DNA from: Athripsodes cinereus
Lineage: Eukaryota; Arthropoda; Insecta; Trichoptera; Leptoceridae
Reading direction: 5' to 3'
Length of the DNA stretch: 64,000 nucleotides
NCBI GenBank assembly: GCA_947579605.1
Contig: OX388325.1
Location: 10,597,572 to 10,661,571, forward strand
A model generated the notes under the pieces. That model did not search any database, was not told the origin of the DNA, and worked only from the letters and a program-made list of their open reading frames with translations. Both the position numbers and the translations under genes were made by a program. The first letter of the stretch is position 1. Every line of letters starts with the position of its first letter. This document shows positions 35,050 through 45,489 of the stretch, piece after piece.

Positions 35050-35122
35050 ACTTGTGCATTTATTAAACGCTGCATTTAATATACTGATTTCCCCACAAGT
35101 GGGAGATGGCGTGATCGTAAAG
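35050..35122 (+). repeat. H element 3' fragment
   Basis: catttattaaacgctgcatt and ccccacaagtgggagatggc gtgatcg are a diverged H end. It lies just downstream of the internal exon on the minus strand. Confidence 0.45.
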
Positions 35123-35328
35123 AGATTTATTTTGTATAAATCCAGTTTCAATAATTAATAATATTTTGCCTTTTGAAAGTAGGCCAACCGGAGACAAAAC
35201 TATTTCAGTTCGCCCCCGCTTTGGCAGTTTGTAACATTTACGCGATAAAATTAGAATATTTCCAAACAATATTTGATTAATAATGACATTAATTAAGCGC
35301 TGTTTATGATTTATTCTTTCCAACTTAC

Positions 35329-35439
35329 CAGTATCACTCCCGTACGATCTATATCCCGGACTCCTGAGAGGTCCTGGTGTGTCCCACTGACTCAATGGAG
35401 GTCTGACTCCATGTGGGAGGGAAAGACATTTTAACTCAC
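35329..35439 (-). CDS. Internal coding exon (111 nt) of the same gene
   Basis: On the minus strand a long pyrimidine tract ending CTTTTTTTCAG (35450..35440) precedes a 111-nt segment closed by a GTAAGT donor (35328..35323). The segment is open only when its first two bases complete a split codon, which is what exon 1 at 43380..43218 supplies (T plus GT gives Cys). It then encodes 36 residues rich in Pro, Ser and Gly, including SLPHGVRPPLSQWDTPG and RSPGYRSYGSD, and leaves one base for the next exon, so it is a symmetric phase 1-1 exon. It is GC-richer than the AT-rich flanks and unrelated to nearby repeats. The composition suggests a disordered N-terminal region or a cassette exon. The gene was not recognised, and the following exon was not found below 35 kb. 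Confidence 0.62.
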
Positions 35440-35771
35440 CTGAAAAAAAGAAAAATAATTTATCAATATAAATGTTAGTAAATGGATTTTTTTAAATTTA
35501 TTTAAAAAAAAATGGGCAACATACAAATAAAATTTTACAAAATATAATATAAGAAGGATTTAACATAAGTATTGTACATAATCAGTCCATCTTTGAATTC
35601 ATTGTTTCTTTTTAAACTGGCATTACAGTACAAAATACCAGTGGTTCTTAAAAAGGCTCCTGGACATAGAAAATACGTTCACGGACCTCACTTTTTCCAA
35701 ATTATTATATGTGGTAAGGCATCGGTGTAATTGCGAGTTCTAAGCAGCGTTAGTATTTTTTTGCTTCAATT

Positions 35772-36012
35772 ATGGTTGTGGAGCCCAACAGGGCAAACAC
35801 TTCCAAATTCGCAGAGAGGAGCTTTAGCGTTGCGGGGCCAACCGCCTGGAACCGATTGCCAGCGGACTTAAGACAGAACCAACCCACTGCAACGTTCAGG
35901 AGTAAGCTGAAAACACTGCTTTTCAAGAAAAGCCATGGCGCCCTTGAGATGGTCACGGATCATTAAACGGCGCCAAATACAAATTATCTTTATTATTATT
36001 ATTATTATTTTG
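35772..36012 (+). pseudogene. CR1-like LINE 3' end, best-kept copy
   Basis: The frame reads VVEPNRANTSKFAERSFSVA, GPTAWNRLPADLRQNQPTAT, FRSKLKTLLFKKSHGALEMV and TDH before the stop, then cggcgccaaata and (ATT)n. The C-terminus is intact in this copy; everything upstream is missing. Confidence 0.8.
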
Positions 36013-36273
36013 ACTGAACAAGTCTTTGGCTTGTATAATATTACTGACAAACTTTGCTTTAGCCATAGACATAGTAGACTTGCAACGTGGAACATTGTAA
36101 CGGAATTTTTGTGTTCCAACATCGATGACTTTCTAGCATTAGCAATGTATTGTCTTGACGTTAACGTCAGTTTAAAACTGGATGCAAAATTTGACTGGCT
36201 GCATGACCGATTTTATCTTTGAATTACTTTTTCTTTGATATAAATTAGGCTATTGCTTAGCATGACGGTTAAC

Positions 36274-36540
36274 AAGTATGCAAGCGAAACTTGGACATGG
36301 TTGTAGAAGGTCGAAAGTGGAATAAATGGTAACGACTAACGAGATAATTATGATCGTTGAGAAGAATAGTTGGTAAAACGTTGCGTGATACAGTGAGGAA
36401 TGAGGATATTATGAGAATGAGCGGATGCGAGAAAAGTGTTGTAGATAGAATGTGTGTAAATCAGTTGTAATGTAATATATAGGACATTTGGAGCGAATGA
36501 ATGATGAAAGGATGAAGTAGAGGGTGTATTTGTCGAAAAT
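36274..36540 (+). pseudogene. L-A LINE fragment
   Basis: YASETWTWL, then a stop, then SLRRIVGKTLRDTVRNEDI-like codons match 5100-5330, with a 20-odd-base insertion near 36330 and several stops. Confidence 0.7.
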
Positions 36541-36574
36541 ATATTATTTTTGACATTGATTTATGGGAATCCAT

Positions 36575-36790
36575 CCATAACATCACGGTATATCCCACAA
36601 GTGAGGTAGACAACGAACAAATGTATGCAATAAATACGTAGATTGTCCTCTACGTGTCAATTAATAAAGTAAGACATTCAGGATGGGTAACATACATATC
36701 GCTGAATTATAGATACTAATTATCGTATACAGGAAGTATTGTAAACCTATTTTTACAAGACACTTCAAAATTTGTCGGAAAAAGCTTATG
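36575..36790 (-). repeat. H element, diverged
   Basis: catcacggtatatcccacaa gtgaggtagac, then gacattcaggatgggtaaca, then aagacacttcaaaatttgtc ggaaa follow H order in reverse. Confidence 0.6.
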
Positions 36791-36914
36791 GTAAAGTACT
36801 TACTTAAAATTGAAATAAAAAAAAATAAGTCTATAATTGCATACTTGCATGAAGAATAACTGTACAAATGTAAAAGAACGAAGAAGGCATACAAAGACAG
36901 GCTTTACTGGTGTT

Positions 36915-37140
36915 CTGTCCTCTCTACCTACCCCACTAGGGACTTAATGCTAGAAGATCTATATCTATCTTTACACACTTCCTTCGCTTCCTCCACATTC
37001 ATACAGTTTCTCATACACGCACGTCGGTTCCTCTTAATCAACACGCGGCCGTCCTTGAAAGTTTGATCCACGTGATCAAGCCACATGGTTCTCGGACGCC
37101 CGCGCTTCCTCACACCCTTTCTTTCAGACACGTACCTATA
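36915..37140 (-). pseudogene. L-A LINE 3' coding end
   Basis: The minus frame is open for 67 codons and reads ERKGVRKRGRPRTMWLDHVD, GRVLIKRNRRACMRNCMNVE, EAKEVCKDR. This is the cleanest reading of the L-A C-terminus in the window. Confidence 0.75.
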
Positions 37141-37151
37141 TCCTCTTTGTC

Positions 37152-37238
37152 ATTATTAACTCGTGTGTAAAGATAGATCTGTTTGGCGTTTCGTTCTCTC
37201 TGCCTACCCCACATGCGACACGGCGTGAGGGTATAGTA
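37152..37238 (+). repeat. L-A LINE 3' terminus, inverted to its neighbour
   Basis: gtgtgtaaagatagatctgt and ctctctgcctaccccacatg then cgacacggcgtgagggtata run opposite to the 36915-37140 copy, so two L-A pieces face each other. Confidence 0.65.
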
Positions 37239-37679
37239 TATAGTGTGGTTAGTAGTATCTATATCTATAGACAGCTGATGTACAGTGTATCATTAGAACT
37301 GTTATTTTAAATCCTACGTAAAATAAATTTTATGCAATGAATACATTGCAATAGTATCATAAATATTATATTGCAGTACAGGGTACTCAGGTAGCTAACA
37401 ATATCTAGAAATACTTGTTCAATCAATACAATTGACTAAAAATAGAAATTGCATTATAGTGTGATCAACACAGTGTGATCATCCTTAGCAACGCGGAAAT
37501 TTCCATCAACAACATATCGTTTAAATCCACCTAGACAAATAGTTTGATATTGAATATTAATATATACTTAAATATATTATAAAATTCATTTTATCAAAAA
37601 AATAATAAATTAATTGACAAATAAATAAAATTTTATTGTTATCCAAATATGCAGTAGGTATATAAGAACATTTCTACAG

Positions 37680-37960
37680 AGAGTAGGTACCAATAGGCGG
37701 GCTTATCGCATATGCGATTTCTTCCTTTTGTGTTACATACTTGAAGGATATTCATTGTTTTTGTTTTTTATCGTAAAGGTCGTTTTATGATGTGAATCTA
37801 GGAATAATTTGGGTTAGTTGGAAGAGATCGCGCCTTTGCGATAAACTCGCCCTCTGTATATTGATTGTATTTAATTTGAATGTATACCTTTTATGTAATT
37901 GTTTTTTATCAATGTACAGTAAAGAATGAATAAATAAATAAATAAATAAATAAAGGATGT
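37680..37960 (+). repeat. LINE 3' end with (AAAT)n, plus a small inverted piece
   Basis: gttagttggaagagatcgcg and gcgataaactcgccctctgt at 37813-37858 lead to (AAAT)n at 37928-37955. A reverse piece (gcgggcttatcgcatatgcg) lies at 37696-37720. Confidence 0.65.
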
Positions 37961-38141
37961 CCTACACTTCAGCATTTTAGTAGGAACAATCAACATCGTA
38001 TGAAAAACCAACACCAATAGACCAACATCATATAATAAACATACAGTTCAGCTTCCCCATGCCTTAAGAAAAACAAGATTTTCCAACAGACTAATCGCAG
38101 AATGTAACGAACATATTACCTATTCATTGTGAAAATCTAAT

Positions 38142-38300
38142 GTTTTTTTTACAAAATGTTTTTTTATTGAGAGAGGCGTCTTTCTGATCTGACACAAAAA
38201 AATATTTTTTTTCCACAATATGTTTTTTTTATTGAGAAAGAGGTCTTTTGTCTTCTTATAAAGACATTGTCAATCTGATCTGACTACCTAAGCACCTTCA
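38142..38300 (-). repeat. HP family, duplicated core
   Basis: tttttttattgagagaggcg tctttc and, 80 bp on, tttttattgagaaagaggtc ttttgtcttcttataaagac attgtcaatctgatctgac repeat the HP core and arm in the same orientation. Confidence 0.5.
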
Positions 38301-38910
38301 CAGTGAATACAATTTGTTCTCTCTGAGCCATAAAATATTATCGAACATGTTAAATGTCTAATAAATATGATATTTCACGGATAAAATCTGCCTGTCTTCA
38401 CAATTAGATACTAGAATACTTATATAAAAGAGGGGGAGACCTATTCAAGCGGAGACTAGCAGATAATAATAAATATTCACTAAATGGACACTATATTACC
38501 TATCATAAAGGTACCCTTTTAATACTAAAGTCACAATACTCGTATAACATCTATATTTCGAAGGCAAATCGAATAAAACATGATTTAAAAATGAACGACA
38601 AAATGTCGACATCCAATTATAATTATGTATACCTAATACAAGATGGCGCATCCTGTTGAAACAGCTGATTGCTGTCACGGGTACAGCACGCGCTACCGTC
38701 CATCACAGAAATAAAGACATTCTAGATGCCATGTTTTATTTTATTTCTCAAGTCCCATATTGAAGAAGATAAATTCTTATTTGTATTATTAAAATAATAT
38801 ATTTAAATTATGTATACAGCGGGGTAAACTGTGGAGTTAGTGGCTCCAATCCTCCAGATAACAGACTAGAAGTCGGCCTTCTTCATTCAGAGCGTCTTTC
38901 GTTTAAATTA

Positions 38911-39447
38911 ATGTGGTGTTCTCACTTTGGCGAATATCGCCAGGCACCAAAATATCGCCAGCCATTTGAACCGTGTGAACAAAATGACAGCTAGTCTGAA
39001 ACGATAAAAACCAGTAGAAACGATATCGTCTCGAGTTGACCACCTTCCAACATTTTCGGCCGATTAAACGATTCGCGGATGCGCAGATGTACGCGGCGTT
39101 CGTATCTATGGTAAAAACTTTATAACCTATAAATTTTATAATGTTTCCCGCTTCGTGACAGCTGTTATCTTTGTTGTTGGTTTGTGGCATTTGTTTCCTT
39201 AATTAAAAGGCGCGTTATAACCTCTACTATAACATTTTCGACTAAAAATAAACACTTCGCGATCTCCATCTCGACGCCATTTTGAAAACAGTGTCAAAAT
39301 CAAAGCGCATCTGACAGATCGTTTCTATATCGGTGGACTGTGTGAACAGGTGTGACGATCAATGGGCGTACGGCGAATTTTGTTTTTTCGCCTGGCGTTA
39401 TATTTTGGAATTCGCCTGGCGATATTCGCCAAATGTGAACACCCCAT
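38911..39447 (-). mobile_element. G element, complete, TA duplication
   Basis: Left end atgtggtgttctcactttgg, right end ccaaatgtgaacaccccat, with TA at 38909-38910 and 39448-39449. It is collinear with 12528-13066 in reverse. A TA duplication suggests a Tc1/mariner-type origin, but the TIR sequence alone does not prove it. Confidence 0.88.
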
Positions 39448-39943
39448 TAGTCCCCTCTTGCGTGATGATCTGATGTAGTTCTCATATTGTGAACGGTATA
39501 TTGTGAGAGACGATGCAATCACTTTAGTAAAATTTAATATTTTTTTGTAAACTTGACAGTTTTCTTTTTGAATGAATTTTAATGTTGTATTGTCGCGTGA
39601 ATAAAAATGATTGTATTTTTAGTACCTACAAAAAATCATGTATTTATGAGGAATCGAAATAAATTAATGATATTATTATTGTGTTTATTAATATTATGCT
39701 GTTTTGCAACTCTGGTTCCTGGGAAATGTGATCGGGATTTAGATTAAAACGCCATGGAATCGTAGAAAGAACGTAGCTTAGTCACAAAGAGTAAGTAGTG
39801 ACAGAAACAATATTATATAGATTGCAAATTGTGTATTATAATAATATAAAATTATAAACGACACAAAATGCGACCACAGACAACAAAATCAATCATAGAG
39901 ACAATATTCTAAATGTGGCATTTACATGTTTCAACATAATATT

Positions 39944-40095
39944 ATTTTCAAATAAAATATTTAAACTTGAATCACTATGTTAATTTGTTACATTAATTTA
40001 AATTACGCTAAGTGCACTGAAATCGCGATAGCGTAATTTAAATTAATGTAACAAATTAACATAGTGATTCAAGTTTAAATATTTTATTTGAAAAT
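39944..40095. repeat. Perfect palindrome, 67-bp arms
   Basis: Arms 39944-40010 and 40029-40095 are exact reverse complements with an 18-bp loop containing agtgcact. Nothing in it codes. Confidence 0.95.
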
Positions 40096-40287
40096 GTCTC
40101 GTAATTGTTACATAGTTAATGCCTCTAAAATAAGAAAATATTATTTAATGCATAGGTACATGGTATTTTGGCTCTATAGATTCAATAGTATGAATTTCTT
40201 CAAAACCGAACTCAAAGCCACACAAAAAAAAACATTTCCCAATAGTTATCAGGCGTGAACCGCATTTACATGCGAGACTATAGAGCA

Positions 40288-40345
40288 TGGGTGGCCAACC
40301 TTTTCAGCAGCCGGGCCAAATTACAGAATGAGATTTCCTGTCGGG
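40288..40345 (+). mobile_element. hAT-like left end
   Basis: agcatgggtggccaaccttt and gccgggccaaatt recall the left end of the hAT element at 25596. No right end was found; a LINE tail follows at 40450. Confidence 0.5.
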
Positions 40346-40449
40346 CCGCACAACAATATACTCCATATATGGAACATTTGATAATTTTACTTCATCTTAA
40401 AATTTCTACCCCCCCCAGTCGCCGAATTTTCAAAATGGTATAGGAATTT

Positions 40450-40705
40450 GAAATGTTTCAAAACTCCTCGGTTTACTTTAAGAATATTTTCTCAAAATCT
40501 CTTGACCAAATTTTTATTAAAAACTTTTTTGCCTAAGTTAACGTTATTCTATTATTTAATTGTACTCTTGTTTTGTATTAAATTAATTGTTTTGTGTCTT
40601 TTTTTTTTAAATAATAATACTTTTTGTATGCATGTATTGTATGTACCTATACTCATTTTTTTACATGTCAGCCGTGAATATCTGAATAAATAAATAAAAA
40701 AAATT
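40450..40705 (+). repeat. LINE 3' UTR with (AAAT)n tail
   Basis: It ends acatgtcagccgtgaatatc tgaataaataaataaa, like 45.0-45.42 kb and 62.52-62.66 kb. Confidence 0.55.
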
Positions 40706-41196
40706 AAAAAAAAAATTATATGGCGGCTCATCCCGTTGGATGTTATGGCCATAATAAATAAAATACCTTTCAAAAATTTCACGATACTTGTACCGACTAT
40801 TATTAAAAATTGAATGACGATCGAGTTGATATTCGAAATAAATTCAAATAATATTCACCTGCCCATAACTACTTTCTTTACTCTATGATTTTATGTATCT
40901 GAGACTAAGATACTTTAGCCCTTTTTATTAATATACAGTTTAACGGATGATATATTACATACAAATATGTAAATAATTATATTTATGTAGAGATGGCGAC
41001 TAAATACAAGTCTAAAATTAATTCTAAACATGTTTGGTATGTCGTTGAGAATGACAAACGCATAAATAACATCAGATATACCTATTAATATAGATTCATG
41101 GACAGAATAAAATGTCTATATGCAGACAGTAGAGTCTCGTCGGACATATGCAGAGGTTTTCAGTTTTCACTCCATTTTTTAAACTATTTCTTTAAT

Positions 41197-41451
41197 CCCG
41201 TGGAGCACCCGGTAAAGAATTGGTCTCCCACTCTTCTGCGTAAGTTTTCGAGTGTCCTGTAAAAGGCAGGTGTTCGAAAAAAATAAGACATTTTACATCT
41301 TAAATTCAGCGTTGAGGTTTGCCACCCATCCTGAATGTCTTGATTTTATACTGGCACAAAGAGGACAGTTTGAATGTTTCTTACATACAGCTGATCTGCT
41401 GGCTACCCCACTTGTGGGATATGCCGTGATGGTATAGTAGTAGTAGTAGTT
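41197..41451 (+). mobile_element. H element, reference full-length copy
   Basis: Head cccgtggagcacccggtaaa gaattgg, B-box-like aggtgttcgaaaa, middle gccacccatcctgaatgtct, end ggctaccccacttgtgggat atgccgtgatggtatag plus (TAG)n. The end resembles that of LINE L-A. Length about 250 bp, no ORF, so SINE-like. Confidence 0.82.
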
Positions 41452-41787
41452 TCTTTTGGCTGTTCTTCCTCTATTCCACTTTTGGTGCAATTACAGATGT
41501 TAAACATTTGTGTACGAGTACTCCATGTACTATAATAACTAACTAATATTTTTTTGCAAGGAACTCCACGTAGAAAATCGTTTACCTACTATCTTATCCC
41601 ACGATTGGTGGCTAACCTATTGCTGAATTTAAGACGTAATTTACCTATGCCATAGAAATAAGAGAATCAGGAAGACTGACTATATATCTGAATTGAATAT
41701 TTTGTTGTTCTAACAGTAATCATCTACAAAGAAAACTCTACTTAATGTGATAGCAATGATCTTGGTTGCGAGATTGGAATTGGAATA

Positions 41788-41983
41788 ATTATTTTATTCA
41801 CTGTGTCGGTGTTTAGGTAGTAGAATTCCATATCGAAATAAACAAAACAAGCGTTTTATTCTACTAATGATTTATTCGATGATTCTGATAACAACTCAGA
41901 TTGACAATGTCCTTATAAGACGAAAGACGTCTCTCTCATTGAATAAATCATTAGTACAATAAAACGCTTGTTTTGTTTATTTC
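41788..41983 (+). mobile_element. HP hairpin element, best copy
   Basis: gaattggaata at 41777-41787 and 41984-41994 flanks it. After the conserved head (tcactgtgtcggtgtttagg tagtagaattcca), 44-bp arms (41834-41877 and 41941-41984) pair with one mismatch around a loop carrying attgacaatgtccttataag acgaaagacgtctctctc. Confidence 0.82.
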
Positions 41984-41994
41984 GAATTGGAATA

Positions 41995-43211
41995 TTCTTA
42001 AAATACTTCTGAATCTTTGTGTCGGGTAAATAATCTATGCATTCTGGTTACTGCCAATAATAATTGTCACTCCTAAGAAAAAATACAACCGGAAACCGTC
42101 AGAAACTCACATAAACATAAATTAATAAATAATGTTAATGTCAGGGTTGGGAAATTCAATAAAAAAACTCAGTTAATCGTTAAAATGTTAACTACGTTAC
42201 TCATTTGTTCGTTTTTATTTTTATATTTCGCTATTCACCCGTCAGCACGAAAGAGCCACTAGCCGAAAACAAAAAATATCCTCAGTTTTTTTTTATTTTT
42301 TATTAAAATGGTTATTATCGCCGTTGGTAAAAACTATGAAAAAGCGCTAGGGACTCCCCTTTTGAAAACCTAACGAAAGCTGTTTTAACAAAAGTTAACG
42401 TTCCAGTTACAAAAAAAAAATGTTTTACATGTTAATTTCAAATTTAACCCGTTGATCGTAAGATGGAAATCATAAAATATACACCAATGACCAACCAAAT
42501 CGTAAAACATGTGAGATAGCACATCTAACAAGCAATAACATGCAGAATGTACCTATATTCATTCATTATTTATACAACATTCGCATATCAAGTTAATAAA
42601 AATGAGAGGAAACGACTCAATTTAAATATTCAATACGCGTACTCTTACGATGAACGCACTTTAATAATATTAACAATGTTATTATGAGAATTATATGGAA
42701 CTTAGTAAGACTTCATATAGATGGCGGTGATGTATAACACGCACTACAGCGCTATCTGTGAGAGAGTAGTGAAAGGTTGCGAACTAGTTATTGTGCGTTT
42801 TGTTCTATAGATGTGCTTTTTATTACTTCAATATTAAAATTTAAAATGACAATATATTTCACGTACATACCTATAATAAATTACATTTAATCCAAACAAT
42901 TATGTAAGAATATCTTATTATGAAATTAAAATTTTAAACATTTATATCATCACATTAAAAGAATATTAAAGATTTGTAAAAAAACACATTTTTATGTCTT
43001 TAATTTGATAAAATGGATTTCTGATATTTCAAAGATACCAAATAATGAATAAGAAATTGAGGAGAACTTCTTCCAGAAGTGGAAAGGACTCAAATGAGGA
43101 GAAGAAAAAGGAAAGAAATAGGGAAAATTGTTGCCAAATAATAATCAAAATGGCGGAATTTTTTAAACAGCTGATATCTGTCACATTAAAAGTAATTCTT
43201 CTAATTGGCAT
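41995..43211. other. Intronic DNA without clear features
   Basis: It is upstream in coordinates but inside the inferred intron. cagggttgggaaattc near 42145 resembles an hAT end without a partner. No exon-like segment was found. Confidence 0.4.
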
Positions 43212-43217
43212 ACTTAC

Positions 43218-43380
43218 AGACTCTTCTCGCATCTGTAGACAATGGCAGAGTAGCCCTGGAGCCAACTGGCCCATCAATATCTCCAAATGGGCACGGGAGT
43301 TCCTCCAAATATGTATCACTACTGCTTGATTTCGCGCGCCTTTTTCGTGAGAAGAAAAACCACACTCTTCTTGGCGCCAT
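43218..43380 (-). CDS. First coding exon of an unrecognised host gene
   Basis: The minus strand reads ATG at 43380 in a good insect start context (CAAAAAATGGCG), then 54 codons plus one base, ending at a GTAAGT donor (43217..43212). Reading upstream from the ATG, an in-frame TAA is met about 14 codons before it, so this looks like a true first coding exon. The product begins MAPRRVWFFFSRKRRAKSSS: a basic and aromatic start, then a serine run, then an acidic and glycine-rich stretch (GDIDGPVG near residues 33-40) and a basic DARRV before the junction. It ends in phase 1, which fits the candidate exon at 35439..35329. Base composition is less AT-rich than the surroundings and it matches none of the repeat families in the window. 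Function is not recognised. A chance ORF with a chance donor remains possible, but the phase agreement argues against that. Confidence 0.6.
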
Positions 43381-43563
43381 TTTTTGACACTTTTTGACAC
43401 ATTTGAACACTATTACACTTTAATATCAAATTTGTACGTTTGTAATTTTATTTTGTGCTTTTATCGACTGTTTATTCTTTTTTATGGATTACTTTTTTGA
43501 GTAGGTATATCGATGGTTATTTTACTGTAAAATATTATTCAATAAATATCACTTGATTAGTTA

Positions 43564-43741
43564 ATTCACCGTGTCGGTGTTTAGGTAGTAGAATTCCATA
43601 ACGAAATTAAAAAACAAATTATTGTCAAGATAGACGTCTTTCGTCTTATAAGGTCGATTGACAATGTCTATATAAGACGAAAGTCGCCTCTCTCGACAAT
43701 ACAACATATAGTAGAAGAAAACTTTTGTTTTTTAATTTCGC
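43564..43741 (+). mobile_element. HP hairpin element upstream of the gene
   Basis: Head caccgtgtcggtgtttaggt agtagaattcc; outer arms cgaaattaaaaaacaaa and ttttgttttttaatttcg; inner inverted core gacgtctttcgtcttataag and atataagacgaaagtcgcc. Imperfect direct repeats tgattagtta and tgattggttg flank it. It starts about 180 bp upstream of the exon 1 ATG. Confidence 0.75.
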
Positions 43742-44018
43742 TGATTGGTTGAGTTTATTATTTTGTCTGAAAGAAAGAATGTAAAAAAGGCGATCTTCTG
43801 TGAATTACGAGGACATTTCTGTGGCCGCATGGATCAGAGTGTCTTTTTTGGCTTTTAAATTTGTTCTGTGTCCTTAGTATTCAGAGACAATATGCACAAT
43901 GGGAGATATTTTGAACATTTGAACTGTAAAGAGAGCATTATGAGATGTAATTTTTGGCAGAACTAATCTAGTATTTGTGAATGTGTTGCAGAGCAATCAA
44001 TATTATCACAACATCTAT

Positions 44019-44098
44019 TTATTTATTTATTCTTTACTGCAATCACATAAAAGGTATACATTCAAATTAGACACAATCAACATACAGAGGGATACAAT
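44019..44098 (-). repeat. LINE 3' tail
   Basis: tttatttatttattctttac tgcaatcacataaaaggtat and caacatacagaggg are the reverse of the 37.8-37.96 kb LINE end. Confidence 0.55.
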
Positions 44099-44577
44099 AC
44101 AACAAGATATAATTTACTGGGAAATCCTCAATGAAAGTCACAATATGCAAGCACTATGGAAGATAATGTTTGAAGTTTCTACAGCTGTTATACTGACTGA
44201 GAACTGAAGAGATATCTATGTCTGGCACGAGTAAATAAGTACCAACAAGTTCAAGATATTGGTATCGAGCTACCGTCCACCTTACGCATAAACAAACAAT
44301 TATAGTAATTATTACGATAATAATAACCTATATCCATTTATTTATATTTATAACTTTATCTTTTTGATCATTAATTACGATAAAGCAGATGTTGATTTGA
44401 GTCGCGCTAATAGCGTGGGAGAAACCATTGAATATTTTAAATACATTATTCTCATAATACACATTTAAATAAATAAATAATTATTAATTTATAAAATGCG
44501 TTTTAATTTTTCATTATTGACATATTTGCTGTCGTCACATATGTAGAGTCCTCAACAAGGAATAGGTTAATAACTTA

Positions 44578-44720
44578 TTTTATTGTGTTGGTGCACAAGT
44601 TGTACAATTCCATAATTATGTAAATTGAAATAAGTGTTTCTTTCTACTATAAATTATTATTGATAGTGTCCACGTCTGTCATTATCAATCTCCAAGATCA
44701 ATCATTATCAATTTATTCTT
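44578..44720 (+). repeat. HP family fragment
   Basis: attgtgttggtgcacaagtt gtacaattccataattatgt and tgatagtgtccacgtctgtc show the head and an eroded core. Confidence 0.5.
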
Positions 44721-44761
44721 TCAGCATGCCCAAACCTCTGTAAACTATTTTATAAATATAA

Positions 44762-45489
44762 TAGCTGACCCGTAAAACGTTATTTTTTGTTATAAACCCA
44801 AATACAACCTTATACACAGACGAACTCAACGACGTTGTTTTGCCATATACTAATACCGCTATTAAAAAAAGGGGATGATGGTAGAATAGTGAAAATTTAG
44901 GGCTGTATGTATTTTTTAATGCCTCACCACAAAAAATAATGGGTAGTCGAGGTTTATAGTTGCTTATTTACGTTGATCTTCTCTGGTATTCGATGCCTCT
45001 AACTGGATATGTTCATGTGACTAATTGTTATTTTTTTAATGTGGCGAATTGCTCTTTTAACCACTTGACCTAAACTTATTTTTTTTAATTCATCTCTATT
45101 ATTTGAAATTTTTTATATAAATTTTTTCATATCAATTTTTTATTGACTTATGAATTTTAACTAATTGACTTTTTACTATATTTGACATTTTTATACCACT
45201 TTGATTTCTTTTTGTAATATCTTGATCAATTTTCTTCAAAATGAACAATTTTGTATCTTATTTTATAAATATAACACGATTAATGTTATATTGTCTAATT
45301 GTTTTGTGTATTTTTTGTAACAGATCTTTCCTTTGTTTACATGTTTTCTATGTATACAGAGGTTTAACATGTAAAAGGCTTTGGCCGTAAATATTTCTAA
45401 ATAAATAAATAAATAAAATAAAAATCAGTTCAGCCGTTTCGGAGGAGTATGATAACAAACACCGTGACACGAGAATTAAATATATAAGA
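44762..45489 (-). mobile_element. Non-autonomous Helitron, minus orientation
   Basis: Reversed, it starts TC at 45489 (after A), reads attctcgtgtcacggtg and tcctccgaaacggctg, and ends gtcagcta at the other side (CTAG decayed). The body gctattaaaaaaaggggatg atggtag matches the copy at 57.1 kb. Inside lie a 28-bp S2-like piece (44792-44819) and a LINE 3' UTR (about 45000-45418). Confidence 0.7.
45000..45418 (+). repeat. LINE 3' UTR nested in the Helitron
   Basis: The AT-rich UTR ends acatgtaaaaggctttggcc gtaaatatttctaaataaat, then (AAAT)n. The Helitron body resumes at aaaatcagttcagccgtttc. Confidence 0.6.

Larger units (their letters stand above)
35440..43217 (-). other. Inferred intron between the two exons
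   Basis: This 7,778-bp interval has GTAAGT at its minus-strand 5' end and a pyrimidine-tract CAG at its 3' end. It is filled with repeats: a CR1-like 3' end, L-A fragments, H copies, a G element, a perfect palindrome, an HP element and an hAT left end. Its status as an intron rests only on the two exon calls. Confidence 0.5.

Noticed and set aside
35063..35395. 110-codon minus ORF reading through the exon donor
   Set aside because: Its first part is the real exon; the rest continues past a consensus GTAAGT donor into AT-rich intronic sequence and an H fragment.
42145..42420. hAT element starting cagggttgggaa
   Set aside because: The left end is suggestive, but no inverted partner or 8-bp duplication was found.
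43045..43329. 94-codon plus-strand ORF and 123-codon minus ORF in another frame
   Set aside because: They overlap the predicted first exon in other frames and lack splice or start support; shadows.
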